Origin: Labilithrix sp.
GTDB taxonomy: Bacteria; Myxococcota_A; Polyangia; Polyangiales; Polyangiaceae
Direction: 5' to 3'
DNA: 64,000 nucleotides
Assembly (NCBI GenBank): GCA_019637155.1
Contig: JAHBWE010000022.1
Span: forward strand, 1-64,000
Of the stretch, positions 8,825-15,965 are shown piece after piece. Under the pieces are notes generated by a model, which worked only from the letters and a program-made list of their open reading frames with translations, searched no databases and was not told where the DNA came from. The first letter of the stretch is position 1. Each line of letters starts with the position of its first letter. The position numbers and the translations under genes are program-made.

Positions 8825-10158
8825 GGGCGGCAGAGCTCGTCCAGCGTGTCCTCGAGCGCGCGCGGGTTGAGCGGCTTCGCGAGGCGGCGGACGCCGAGCG
8901 CTCGCCACGCGTCGCGGTCGGCGAACATGTCGCGGGTCACGACCGCGATCCGAGCGGCGTCGCCGTCGGGCATCGCGCGGAGGAGGCGCACGAGCTCCAT
9001 CGCCACGCCGCCGGCGGCGTCGTCGTCCATTACGACGAGGTCGAACGGCGCGCGCTCGAACGCCGCGAGGAGCTCTTGCGGCTCCGTCGCTCGTGCCACG
9101 TGCCCGCGCGCGACCCGCCGCGCGACGGCGCGCTCGAGGCGGTCGTCGACGAGCACCAGCGCGCGGAACGGCGCCGTTCCTCCGCTCGTCACGGCGCTGG
9201 TCGGAGGCGCGGAGACGTGCTGTCCGGCGCGGACGAGCTCGGCGAGCTCGTTGAGCTCGGCGGCGAAGGCGTCGCACGACTCCTGGCGATCGCCTGGCCG
9301 CTTCGCGAGCGCGCGCGCGAACGGAGCGTCGAAGGCGGCGAGCTCGGGGCGCAGCGACGAGACCGACGGCGGGTCTTGCGAGACGTGCGCGTGCATCAGC
9401 CCGTAGGTGTCCTCGCTCAGGAAGACCGGGCTCCCGGTGAGGAGCTCGAACGCCATGCAGGCGAGGGCGTAGAGGTCGACCGCCTTGCCGATCTCCGCCC
9501 GATCGTTTCGGACCTGCTCCGGCGCCATGTACGAAGGCGTCCCCGCGACGAGGAACGAGTCGCGCGTCGACGGCGCCCCGCCGACCTCGCGCGCGATGCC
9601 GAAGTCGATGAGGACCGGCCGTCCGGTGGCGCGCTCGATGACGACGTTGCTCGGCTTCACGTCGCGGTGGATGAGGTTGATCGCGTGGGCGGCGGAGAGC
9701 CCGCTCGCGATCCGCGTCACGATGTCGAGCACGGTCTCGACCGGCAGCGTCTCGCCCGTCTCCTCCATTCGGACGAGCAGCTCTTCGACGCTCTCGCCTT
9801 CGACGTACTCCATCGCGAAGTACCGCTGCCCGTGGACGGAGCCGAACGAGTACACCTGAACGACGTTCTCGTGCCGGAGCCGAGCGACGGCGCGCGCTTC
9901 GCGGAGCAGCGTCCGCTCGGCGCGGGTCGTCGCCGCGGCGCCGATGACCTTGATCGCCGCGGGCCGCGCGAGGAGCACGTCCTCGGCGCGATAGACGACG
10001 CCCATGCCGCCCGCGCCGAGCCGCTCGAGGACCCGGTAGCGCCCCTCGATCAGGTCGTTCGGAGCGAATGCGTCGGACACGTCATCTCTCCACGGGGCCG
10101 TCCGTTCACCGGAGAGCTCGGTCTCGGCTCCGGCCGCCACGGCCTCGTACGTCGCCAT
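8806..10158 (-). CDS. Ser/Thr protein kinase with C-terminal receiver domain
   Basis: A 450-residue fusion. The kinase domain spans about residues 38-310, with glycine loop LGAGGMGVVY (48-57), Lys 70, HRDVKPSN (164-171), DFG (185-187) and APEQ; all catalytic residues are present. After a short linker, residues about 335-450 form a response-regulator receiver fold with an acidic pair (LVLVDD), a phosphoacceptor-like Asp (VVMDDD) and the conserved Lys in RRLAKPL, so it may accept phosphate from a histidine kinase. ATG 10158 is chosen; GTG 10194 would add 12 Arg-rich residues unlike the family. No transmembrane helix is seen. Its 3' end overlaps the phosphatase fusion, so kinase and phosphatase genes face each other. 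Confidence 0.92.
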   Translation of the reverse strand: MATYEAVAAGAETELSGERTAPWRDDVSDAFAPNDLIEGRYRVLERLGAGGMGVVYRAEDVLLARPAAIKVIGAAATTRAERTLLREARAVARLRHENVVQVYSFGSVHGQRYFAMEYVEGESVEELLVRMEETGETLPVETVLDIVTRIASGLSAAHAINLIHRDVKPSNVVIERATGRPVLIDFGIAREVGGAPSTRDSFLVAGTPSYMAPEQVRNDRAEIGKAVDLYALACMAFELLTGSPVFLSEDTYGLMHAHVSQDPPSVSSLRPELAAFDAPFARALAKRPGDRQESCDAFAAELNELAELVRAGQHVSAPPTSAVTSGGTAPFRALVLVDDRLERAVARRVARGHVARATEPQELLAAFERAPFDLVVMDDDAAGGVAMELVRLLRAMPDGDAARIAVVTRDMFADRDAWRALGVRRLAKPLNPRALEDTLDELCRPQERLR

Positions 10159-10342
10159 GAGCTCGAGCACCCTCAATTCGCGCCGCCGCGCCACGCGCCC
10201 GCAACTGCACGCCGCGTACCGCGCGGATCGCGGGCATTTCGTGCGGTCCGGCGCGGGGTTGCTGCGCCGGCGCTACACCACCCTGCCGTCGCGACGCGAC
10301 GCGTCTGCCGCGTCATGGCGTGCGGCGGGGCTTGCGAAATGA

Positions 10343-10358
10343 TTAATCATATGATTAA
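10343..10358. promoter_or_regulatory. Perfect 16-bp palindrome, likely ArsR operator
   Basis: TTAATCAT/ATGATTAA is a perfect palindrome in an AT-rich island of an otherwise GC-rich sequence. It ends 8 nt before the ATG of the VOC gene. ArsR-family repressors encoded with SRPBCC partners commonly bind such AT-rich dyads in their own promoter, so autoregulation by the ArsR gene in this operon is inferred. There is no clear ribosome site between palindrome and ATG, so the transcript may have a very short leader. Confidence 0.6.
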
Positions 10359-10366
10359 ATATTGCC

Positions 10367-10816
10367 ATGAAACCGACGCCCAAAGGCTGGCCGCGCATCT
10401 CCGTCTCGCTCTACTACGACGACCCGAGAGCGGCGATCGACTGGCTGTGCAAGGCGTTCGGCTTCGAGGTGCGGCTCCTCGTGGAAGGGGAGGGCGGCGG
10501 CGTCGAGCACTCGGAGCTCACGATCGGAGGGGAGGGGACGGTGATGGTCAGCGGTGGGCCGAAGGCGGGGAAGTTCGCGTATCGGCGGACGCCGTCGCAG
10601 GTCGGCGGCGGCAACACGCAGAACATGATGGTGTACGTCGACGACGTCGACGCGCACTGCGAGCGGGCCGCGGCCGCGGGCGCGAAGGTGACGCTGCCGC
10701 TCGAGACGCACGACTACGGCGAGGACTACTGGTCCGATCGCGGCTACGAGTGCGCCGACGTCGGCGGCCATCACTGGTACTTCGCGGAGCGCCTGCAGAG
10801 CGGGAAGTCGGCATAG
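10367..10816 (+). CDS. VOC-fold (glyoxalase/bleomycin-resistance-like) protein
   Basis: A 149-residue cytosolic protein of the vicinal-oxygen-chelate superfamily. The opening RISVSLYYDDPRAAIDWL and the later NMMVYVDDVDAHCERA are the two beta-alpha-beta modules typical of PhnB/glyoxalase-like members, and the end (CADVGGHHWYFAERL) is typical of the second metal-side strand. No specific substrate can be read from the sequence. It is the first gene of a three-gene operon, with the ArsR regulator starting 3 nt after its stop. The ATG at 10367 has no obvious Shine-Dalgarno and lies just behind the palindrome at 10343-10358. Confidence 0.85.
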   Translation: MKPTPKGWPRISVSLYYDDPRAAIDWLCKAFGFEVRLLVEGEGGGVEHSELTIGGEGTVMVSGGPKAGKFAYRRTPSQVGGGNTQNMMVYVDDVDAHCERAAAAGAKVTLPLETHDYGEDYWSDRGYECADVGGHHWYFAERLQSGKSA

Positions 10817-10819
10817 TCG

Positions 10820-11170
10820 ATGGCGGCGCGCGACCTCGATCGAACGCTGAGCGCCCTCGCCGAGCCGACGCGGCGCGCGGTCGTCGACCTCCTTCGCCGC
10901 CGGCCGCGCCGCGCGGGCGAGCTCGCGGAGGCGCTCTCGATGAGCCCGCCGGCGATGAGCCGCCATCTCCGCGTGCTGCGGAAGACCGGCCTCGTCGAGG
11001 AGGAGCACGCCGGCGAGGACGCGCGCGTCCGCGTGTATCGCCTCCGCCCCGCGCCGTTCCGCCAGCTGCGCGCGTGGATCGAGGACGTCGAGCGCCTCTG
11101 GACGCTCGAGCTCGCCGCGTTCAAGGAGCACGTCGAGCGCACGCGAACCCCCGACGGCAAACGACGATGA
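10820..11170 (+). CDS. ArsR-family winged-helix repressor
   Basis: A 116-residue DNA-binding protein. Residues about 8-85 form the winged helix: LSALAEPTRRAVVDLL is the standard ArsR opening, and SPPAMSRHLRVLRKTGLV is the recognition helix region. No cysteine-based metal site is present, so this is of the non-metal SdpR-like branch often encoded beside SRPBCC proteins. It is placed between the VOC gene and the SRPBCC gene and overlaps the latter by ATGA. It probably represses its own operon through the palindrome at 10343-10358 (inferred). Confidence 0.92.
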   Translation: MAARDLDRTLSALAEPTRRAVVDLLRRRPRRAGELAEALSMSPPAMSRHLRVLRKTGLVEEEHAGEDARVRVYRLRPAPFRQLRAWIEDVERLWTLELAAFKEHVERTRTPDGKRR

Positions 11171-11664
11171 GCGGCGACGGCGCGACGGTCACGACCTTCG
11201 TCCGCGTGACGCCCGAGGTCGCGTTCGCGGTCTTCACCGAGGAGATCGACGCGTGGTGGCGGACCGGCCCGCAGTACCGCGTCGCGGGCCGGCGGCGCGG
11301 GCGGCTCTTCTTCGAGCCGAAGCTCGGCGGACGGCTCTTCGAGACGTTCGAGGCGTCGAGCGGCGCGCGCACGGTGGAGCTCGGGACCGTGCTCGCGTGG
11401 GATCCGCCGCGCCGCTTCGAGCTCGAATGGCGCGGCGTGAATTTCGCGCCGGGCGAGAAGACGTTCGTCGAGGTCGCGTTCGAGCCGCTGAACGACGGCA
11501 CGAAGGTCACCGTTCGTCATCGCGGCTTCTCCGCGCTGCGCGACGGCCACCCCGTCCGGCACGGCAAGACCGGCGCCGACTTCAGCCGCATGATCGGGCT
11601 CTGGTGGGGCGGCCTCGCGACCGCGTTCCGCGAGCACGCGGAGGCGGCCCGCGGCCCGAGCTGA
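11167..11664 (+). CDS. SRPBCC (AHSA1-like) domain protein
   Basis: A 165-residue protein with the START/Bet v1-like fold used to hold hydrophobic ligands. Visible signatures are the opening VTPEVAFAVFTEEIDAWW, GGRLFETFE, a central LGTVLAWDPPRRFELEW and the C-terminal helix ending TAFREHAEA. The ATGA overlap with the ArsR gene supports co-translation. ArsR-SRPBCC pairs are very common in bacteria; the ligand is generally unknown. 28 nt of DNA separate it from the next gene, which is probably a separate unit. Confidence 0.88.
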   Translation: MSGDGATVTTFVRVTPEVAFAVFTEEIDAWWRTGPQYRVAGRRRGRLFFEPKLGGRLFETFEASSGARTVELGTVLAWDPPRRFELEWRGVNFAPGEKTFVEVAFEPLNDGTKVTVRHRGFSALRDGHPVRHGKTGADFSRMIGLWWGGLATAFREHAEAARGPS

Positions 11665-11692
11665 CGCTCGCCCATGGTAGTCTGCGCTCGCC

Positions 11693-12838
11693 TTGCGGCT
11701 GCTTCGCTCGCTCTTCGTCCTCGCCGCCGTCGTGCTCCTCGCGCGCGCCGCGCACGCGGGCGACGTCGAGAAGGCGCGGAGGCTCTTCGCCGACGGGGTG
11801 CGCCTCTACCAGACCGGCGACTACGAAGGAGCGAAGCGCCTCTTCAAGGAGGCGGACGCGGAGCATCACGCGCCGGCCATCATCTACAACGTCGGCCTCG
11901 CGGAGGAGAAGCTCGGTCATCGTCAGGCCGCGCTCGACGCGTACGAGGCCTACGTCGCCGAAGTGGGCGATCGCGGCGAGCTCTCCGCTGCCGCCGTCGC
12001 CGCCGTCGCGCAGATCCGTTCGACGTCGACGAAGCTGCGCATCGAGTCGAAGCCGCCCGGCGCGCGCGTCTTCCTCGACGGCATGCCGCTCCCGGAGGCG
12101 ACGCCGACGACGTACCTCGTCGGCGCGGGCCATCACGTCATCGTCGCGCAGGGTGAGGGCTGGCGCGCCGAGCGCGATCTCGAGGCGAAGGGCGGCGGCG
12201 AGAGCCTCACCGTCGCGCTCGAGGAGCCGCCGCGCGTGACGGCGGCGCCGGCGACGGGCGAGCCTCCGCCCTCTCCGCCCGCGATCGCTCCGGCGCCGAT
12301 CGACGACGTGTCGCCGCCGAAGCGCCCCGCGCCCGTCGAGATCGGCGCGCCCGACGCGCTCGTCTGGGGCGCCGCGTTCGCGATCGCGCCGGCGTTGATG
12401 CTCGGTGTCCCGCAGGACGCCGGGGGGACGAAGACCAACACGCGCGACATCGTGACGGTGCTCGCGGGCCCGCTCCTCGAGATCGGCTACGCGATCACGG
12501 AGGACATCGAGTTCCTCGGCCGCGGCCTCGCCGGCATCGGCCCGGACGCGAAGCCGTCGGCGATGTACATGGGCGGGCCCGGCCTCTCGTTCCGCCTCGC
12601 CGACCGCCTCTGGCTCGGCGCGACGTTCATCGGCGGCCGCATCGACAGCGCGCGCAAGGGCGTCCCCTACGGGACGAACCTCGTCTTCGGCGTCATCGCG
12701 GAGGCGAACCTCGCGGTCATCAAGAAGCCGCACGGCGAGTGGATCGTCGGCGTGCAGCCGTCCTTCCTCCTCACCGAGATGAGGAACGACAACACGACCC
12801 TCTTCGTCCCGCTGTCGTTCGGCTATCGCGGCTACTGA
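11693..12838 (+). CDS. Secreted TPR/PEGA-domain protein with C-terminal barrel-like region
   Basis: A 381-residue envelope protein. A signal peptide ends near AHA/GD (residue 22). Residues about 24-100 look like tetratricopeptide repeats (LFADGVRLYQTGDYEGAKRLF, then NVGLAEEKLGHRQAALDAYE). A PEGA-like domain follows (about 105-165; IESKPPGARVFLDGMPL). A Pro/Ala linker (about 180-215) leads to a strand-rich segment ending in SFGYRGY, which resembles an outer-membrane barrel. This architecture is frequent in myxobacteria and has no assigned function. The start appears to be TTG; the nearby ATG at 11674 is out of frame. Confidence 0.75.
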   Translation: MRLLRSLFVLAAVVLLARAAHAGDVEKARRLFADGVRLYQTGDYEGAKRLFKEADAEHHAPAIIYNVGLAEEKLGHRQAALDAYEAYVAEVGDRGELSAAAVAAVAQIRSTSTKLRIESKPPGARVFLDGMPLPEATPTTYLVGAGHHVIVAQGEGWRAERDLEAKGGGESLTVALEEPPRVTAAPATGEPPPSPPAIAPAPIDDVSPPKRPAPVEIGAPDALVWGAAFAIAPALMLGVPQDAGGTKTNTRDIVTVLAGPLLEIGYAITEDIEFLGRGLAGIGPDAKPSAMYMGGPGLSFRLADRLWLGATFIGGRIDSARKGVPYGTNLVFGVIAEANLAVIKKPHGEWIVGVQPSFLLTEMRNDNTTLFVPLSFGYRGY

Positions 12839-12895
12839 TAGCCTGCTCTGACTTATCCGAAATTCTGAGCAAGCTCGCCGGCGCGTTGGGACCGA

Positions 12896-12942
12896 GCATC
12901 GGCGAGCAGCGGAGGATGCGCGCGTCCTACGGCTGCGAGCGG
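12896..12942 (-). repeat. Dispersed repeat, copy A (inside the bolA 3' end)
   Basis: Read on the minus strand, this 47-nt stretch matches 20919-20973 on the plus strand apart from an 8-nt insertion in that copy. The shared blocks are CCGCTCGCAGCCGTAGGACG and CATCCTCCGCTGCTCGCCGA. On its plus side it is followed by a small GGGGC-GAA-GCCCC hairpin (12941-12953), like the hairpins next to the other copy. The stop codon of bolA (12927-12929) lies inside it. Confidence 0.75.
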
Positions 12943-13262
12943 GGCGAAGCCCCCTGCGATGAAGCGCAGAGCGGCGACTGGTTCGCCTCCGGCGACGCCG
13001 CCCACTCCGCGGGGGTGCGCGACGTGATCGCGAGCGCGTGGACGCCGGGCTTCGACGTCATCTCCTCCGCCAGCGCGCCGTAGACGAGCTGGTGTCGCTT
13101 CACGGCGGAGAGGCCGTCGAAGCGATCGGTCACGATGACGACCTTGAAGTGCGTCTCGGCGCCCTTCGGCACCTTGTGCATGTGGCTCTCGTTGATGACC
13201 TCGAGGTGCGCGGGGGCGAGCGCGGCCTGGAGCTTCGACTCGATGCGCTGCTGGAGGACCAT
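12927..13262 (-). CDS. bolA: BolA-family protein with repeat-derived C-terminal extension
   Basis: A 111-residue BolA-like protein. BolA proteins bind [2Fe-2S] clusters with monothiol glutaredoxins, and some act in transcription or morphology. The core (residues 1-87) is typical: RIESKLQAAL at the start, SHMHKVPKGAETHFKVVIV with the conserved His region, and the closing helix VKRHQLVYGALAEEM...HALAITSRTPAEW. The family normally ends about there. Here 24 further residues (Ser/Ala/Pro-rich) follow, and the last several residues and the stop are encoded by the dispersed repeat at 12896-12942. The extension is therefore probably a read-through into inserted DNA and not a functional domain. Confidence 0.88.
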   Translation of the reverse strand: MVLQQRIESKLQAALAPAHLEVINESHMHKVPKGAETHFKVVIVTDRFDGLSAVKRHQLVYGALAEEMTSKPGVHALAITSRTPAEWAASPEANQSPLCASSQGASPRSQP

Positions 13263-13294
13263 GCGCTCTTCTTACCTCACGAACGACGTGCGCG

Positions 13295-14656
13295 TCAGCC
13301 GCCGCCGCCGATGTACGTCTTGAGCTTGCGGTGCTGCGAGGGGAGCCGCAGCTTGCGGAGCGCCTTCGTCTCGATCTGGCGGATGCGCTCGCGCGTGAGG
13401 GAGAAGCTCTCGCCGACCTCCTCGAGGGTGTGGTCGCGCGGCTCGTCGATGCCGAAGCGCATGCGGAGGATCTTCTCCTCGCGCGGCGTGAGCGTCTTCA
13501 GGAGCTGGCGCGTCTGGTCGTTGAAGCGCATCTGCGCGTAAGCCTCGTCGGGCGGCATCGCCGCGTCGTCGGGGATGAACTCGCCGACGTGGGACTCGCC
13601 GTCGTTGCCGACCGGCGTCTCGAGGCTGATCGGCTCGCGCGCGATCTTCATCACCGCGCGGACCTTCTCGACCGGAATGCCGGTCGACTCCGAGAGCTCC
13701 TCGGGCGTCGGCTCGCGCCCGTACTCCTGGAGGAGCGAGCGGCTCATGCGCGTCAGCTTCTGGAGCGACTCGTACATGTGCACGGGCACGCGGATGGTCC
13801 GACCTTGATCGGCGATCGCGCGCGAGATCGACTGGCGGACCCACCACGTCGCGTAGGTGCTGAACTTGTAGCCGCGCTTGTAGTCGAACTTGTCGACCGC
13901 GCGCATGAGGCCGATGTTGCCTTCCTGGATCAGGTCGAGGAGCTGCAACCCGCGGTTGACGTGCTTCTTCGCGAGCGACACGACGAGACGGAGGTTCGCC
14001 TCGACGAGCTCCGCCTTCGCGCGGTCCGCGATCCGCCGGCCGCGCGCGATCGTCTCGAGCGACGCCGCCGCCTGCCGCTTCGCGGAGGGCATCTCGCGCG
14101 AGACGATGCGGAGCTTCTTCTCGACCCGTTCGATGACCTGGCGATCGAGGCGCAGCGCCTCGAGCTCCGCGATGATGCCGTCGCGCGCGATCTCGTACTT
14201 CGTCTTCTTGGCGTTCTTGCCCTTCGCCTTCGGCTCCGGCTTCTTCGCCTTGGGGCCGTGGAGCTCCTTGAGCGGACGCTCGAGCAGGCGCGCGATCTTC
14301 AGCATCGTCGCTTCGTCGAACGCGTCTTCGTCGTCGACGTTCCGGACGACGTCGCGGACCTTCAGCTTGCCTTTGTAGAGGTGCTGCGAGATGTGATCGA
14401 GCTCGGCGGCGGCGAAGGCGGAGTCGACGATCGCGCCGATGATGTTACGCTCCCCTTCCTCGATGCGTTGCGCGAGCTCCACCTCCCCTTCGCGGGTCAG
14501 CAGCGCGACCTGCGCCATCTTGCGGAAGTACATGTCGACCGCTTCTTCGGCCTCGGCCGGCGGCGTCATGTTCGCGATGGGCGCTTTGGAGAGGTTGGAC
14601 TCGGGCTTCTTCAAGGCTAATGACTCCGCATGGCCGTTCGGTCTTTCACTTCGCAT
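13295..14656 (-). CDS. rpoD: Principal RNA polymerase sigma factor (sigma-70, RpoD type)
   Basis: A sigma-70 family factor of about 453 residues. Region 1.2 (VDMYFRKMAQVALLTREGE), a short Lys-rich non-conserved region, region 2 (LVEANLRLVVSLAKKHVNRG, with YATWWVRQSISRAI for promoter melting and -10 contact), region 3 (EPTPEELSESTGI) and region 4 (TPREEKILRMRFGI, then TRERIRQIETKALRKLR) are all in order. The motif before region 4 (LETPVGNDGESHVGEFIPDD) is typical of housekeeping factors. It is shorter than E. coli RpoD, lacking region 1.1. ATG 14656 is used; GTG 14668 is possible. A GAGGAG lies upstream but is well spaced for neither. Confidence 0.92.
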   Translation of the reverse strand: MRSERPNGHAESLALKKPESNLSKAPIANMTPPAEAEEAVDMYFRKMAQVALLTREGEVELAQRIEEGERNIIGAIVDSAFAAAELDHISQHLYKGKLKVRDVVRNVDDEDAFDEATMLKIARLLERPLKELHGPKAKKPEPKAKGKNAKKTKYEIARDGIIAELEALRLDRQVIERVEKKLRIVSREMPSAKRQAAASLETIARGRRIADRAKAELVEANLRLVVSLAKKHVNRGLQLLDLIQEGNIGLMRAVDKFDYKRGYKFSTYATWWVRQSISRAIADQGRTIRVPVHMYESLQKLTRMSRSLLQEYGREPTPEELSESTGIPVEKVRAVMKIAREPISLETPVGNDGESHVGEFIPDDAAMPPDEAYAQMRFNDQTRQLLKTLTPREEKILRMRFGIDEPRDHTLEEVGESFSLTRERIRQIETKALRKLRLPSQHRKLKTYIGGGG

Positions 14657-14692
14657 CCCGAGGGCCACGCTCCTCGAGACAGACCGGCACTG

Positions 14693-14968
14693 ACTTCCAT
14701 AAGCACGTTCGACGAGGTCACTCGATCTTCGATGCGTTGAAGGCCGTGATCATTAACGACCCAACGCAGGGCAGAATTCGGGCGCCCTATCAAGAGTCTG
14801 GCACGTAGATCGTGATCGGGCCAAAGTCGGAGCTTTCCGCACATCCATTCGGCCTCAATGTCGCGCCATTCCATGGTCGCGCTTGCCGCACCGAGCGAGG
14901 AATACACCTCGAATACGCGCGATATTCCCATCCGGTTCCGCAACGGCGCTCACGAAGGAGAGGACGCG
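14693..14968. other. Lower-GC intergenic stretch upstream of rpoD
   Basis: This stretch is visibly less GC-rich than its neighbours and has no frame with the strong third-position bias of the other genes. It presumably contains the rpoD promoter (minus strand). A TGGCACG (14799-14805) resembles the -24 element of a sigma-54 promoter, but the -12 element is poor. I see no tRNA or other recognisable RNA. Confidence 0.4.
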
Positions 14969-15112
14969 ATGGACCTACGAGGTCTGACAGACCTCCGCGA
15001 GCGCGACCGCGCAGATCGCTCCCACCTCTCGCACGTGACCGACGAAACGAGCACGCGCCTCGCGTCGTCGGCTTCCACGCGAATGGGGCTCTCGCGGGCG
15101 CGCGAGAGTTAA
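14969..15112 (+). CDS. Possible 47-residue Arg-rich small protein
   Basis: A small open frame beginning MDLRGLTDLRERDRADRS. It is supported by a strong ribosome site, AAGGAG at 14955-14960, 8 nt before the ATG, which few real genes here have. The product is hydrophilic and rich in Arg, Ser and Asp, with no recognised domain. Codon bias is moderate. It ends where the antisense tail downstream of aat ends. It may be a real small protein or chance. Confidence 0.3.
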   Translation: MDLRGLTDLRERDRADRSHLSHVTDETSTRLASSASTRMGLSRARES

Positions 15113-15231
15113 TCGAAGAGCGTGTCGGTCGTCGTGATGGATGCGGCGCGCGAGAGCCAGCGATCGAGCTCCGGGTCGCGCTTCGCCGCCTCCTTGTCGC
15201 GGACGGCCTGCGGCGGCGGTGGTTGCGTCTT
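15109..15231 (-). other. Open frame continuing past the aat stop codon
   Basis: Directly after the TGA of aat, the same frame stays open for 40 codons to a TAA at 15111-15109. It encodes a hydrophilic tail including KEAAKRDPELDRWLSRAA and ending TDTLF-Asp. About 35 of 40 codons end in G or C, as in real genes here, and there is no internal ATG, GTG or TTG. It is either a former C-terminal extension cut off by a stop, or a stop that is read through. Confidence 0.4.
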
Positions 15232-15948
15232 TCAGCGCAGCGGCTCTGGTTGCACCGTGAGCGCGGTGTCCAGCTGGGTGAGGTAGTCGCGGCGGGGGAT
15301 CTCGATGCAGCCGAGGCTCTTCAGGTGGGGGTTCTGCACCTGGACGTCGAAGGTCGTGTAGCCGGCGGCGCGGAGCTTCGCGACGAGGGTCGCGAACGCG
15401 ATCTTCGAGCAGTCCGTGCGTGTGTGGAACATCGACTCGCCTGCGAACACGCCGCCCACCGTCACGCCGTAGATGCCGCCGACAAGCTCGCGCGCGCCGT
15501 CCTCCTCGGACCACACCTCGACCGAGTGCGCCCAGCCGAGGCGATGCAGCTCGTTGTAACCCGCGATCAGCTCCGGGATGATCCACGTGCCCTCCGGACG
15601 CGTCAGGCCGCACATCCGCATCACGCCGTTGAAGTCCTCGTCGACGGTGACCTCGTAAGGATGGATCCGGAGCGTGCGGCGGAGCGAGCGGGACCAACGC
15701 GGCTCGGCCTCGAGCGGGAAGACGCAGCGCGGATCGGGCGAGAACCAGAGCACCAGCGGCGAGCCGGCCTCCTCTTCGTCCTCGCCGTGCGGCCACGGGA
15801 AGATGCCGCTGCGGTACGCCTTGAGGAGCGTGCCCGCGCTGAAGTCGACGCCGATCGCGACCACGCCGTGCTTCGGCGCCGTCCGCGCCGGCGGGAACAC
15901 GACGCGCGACGGCGGCGGCGGGGCCGGCGGGAAAGGAGGCGGCGGCAC
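15232..15948 (-). CDS. aat: Leucyl/phenylalanyl-tRNA--protein transferase
   Basis: A 238-residue cytosolic enzyme of the N-degron pathway. It moves Leu or Phe from tRNA to proteins that begin with Lys or Arg, marking them for ClpS/ClpAP. The family core is clear: VDFSAGTLLKAYRSGIFPW, WFSPDPRCVFPLE, and the active-region sequence SVEVWSEEDGARELVGGIYGV, then FAGESMFH and DVQVQNPHLKSLG. Length matches E. coli Aat (234). The start is taken as GTG 15948, just before PPPPFPP, because nothing better lies between it and the upstream stop 17 nt away. It is likely co-transcribed with the lipoprotein gene upstream. Confidence 0.93.
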   Translation of the reverse strand: MPPPPFPPAPPPPSRVVFPPARTAPKHGVVAIGVDFSAGTLLKAYRSGIFPWPHGEDEEEAGSPLVLWFSPDPRCVFPLEAEPRWSRSLRRTLRIHPYEVTVDEDFNGVMRMCGLTRPEGTWIIPELIAGYNELHRLGWAHSVEVWSEEDGARELVGGIYGVTVGGVFAGESMFHTRTDCSKIAFATLVAKLRAAGYTTFDVQVQNPHLKSLGCIEIPRRDYLTQLDTALTVQPEPLR

Positions 15949-15965
15949 GACGAAGCGAACGTCCG

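Noticed and set aside
14617..14943. 108-codon minus-strand frame upstream of rpoD
   Set aside because: It overlaps the rpoD start, lacks the strong third-position bias, and has no recognisable domain or ribosome site.
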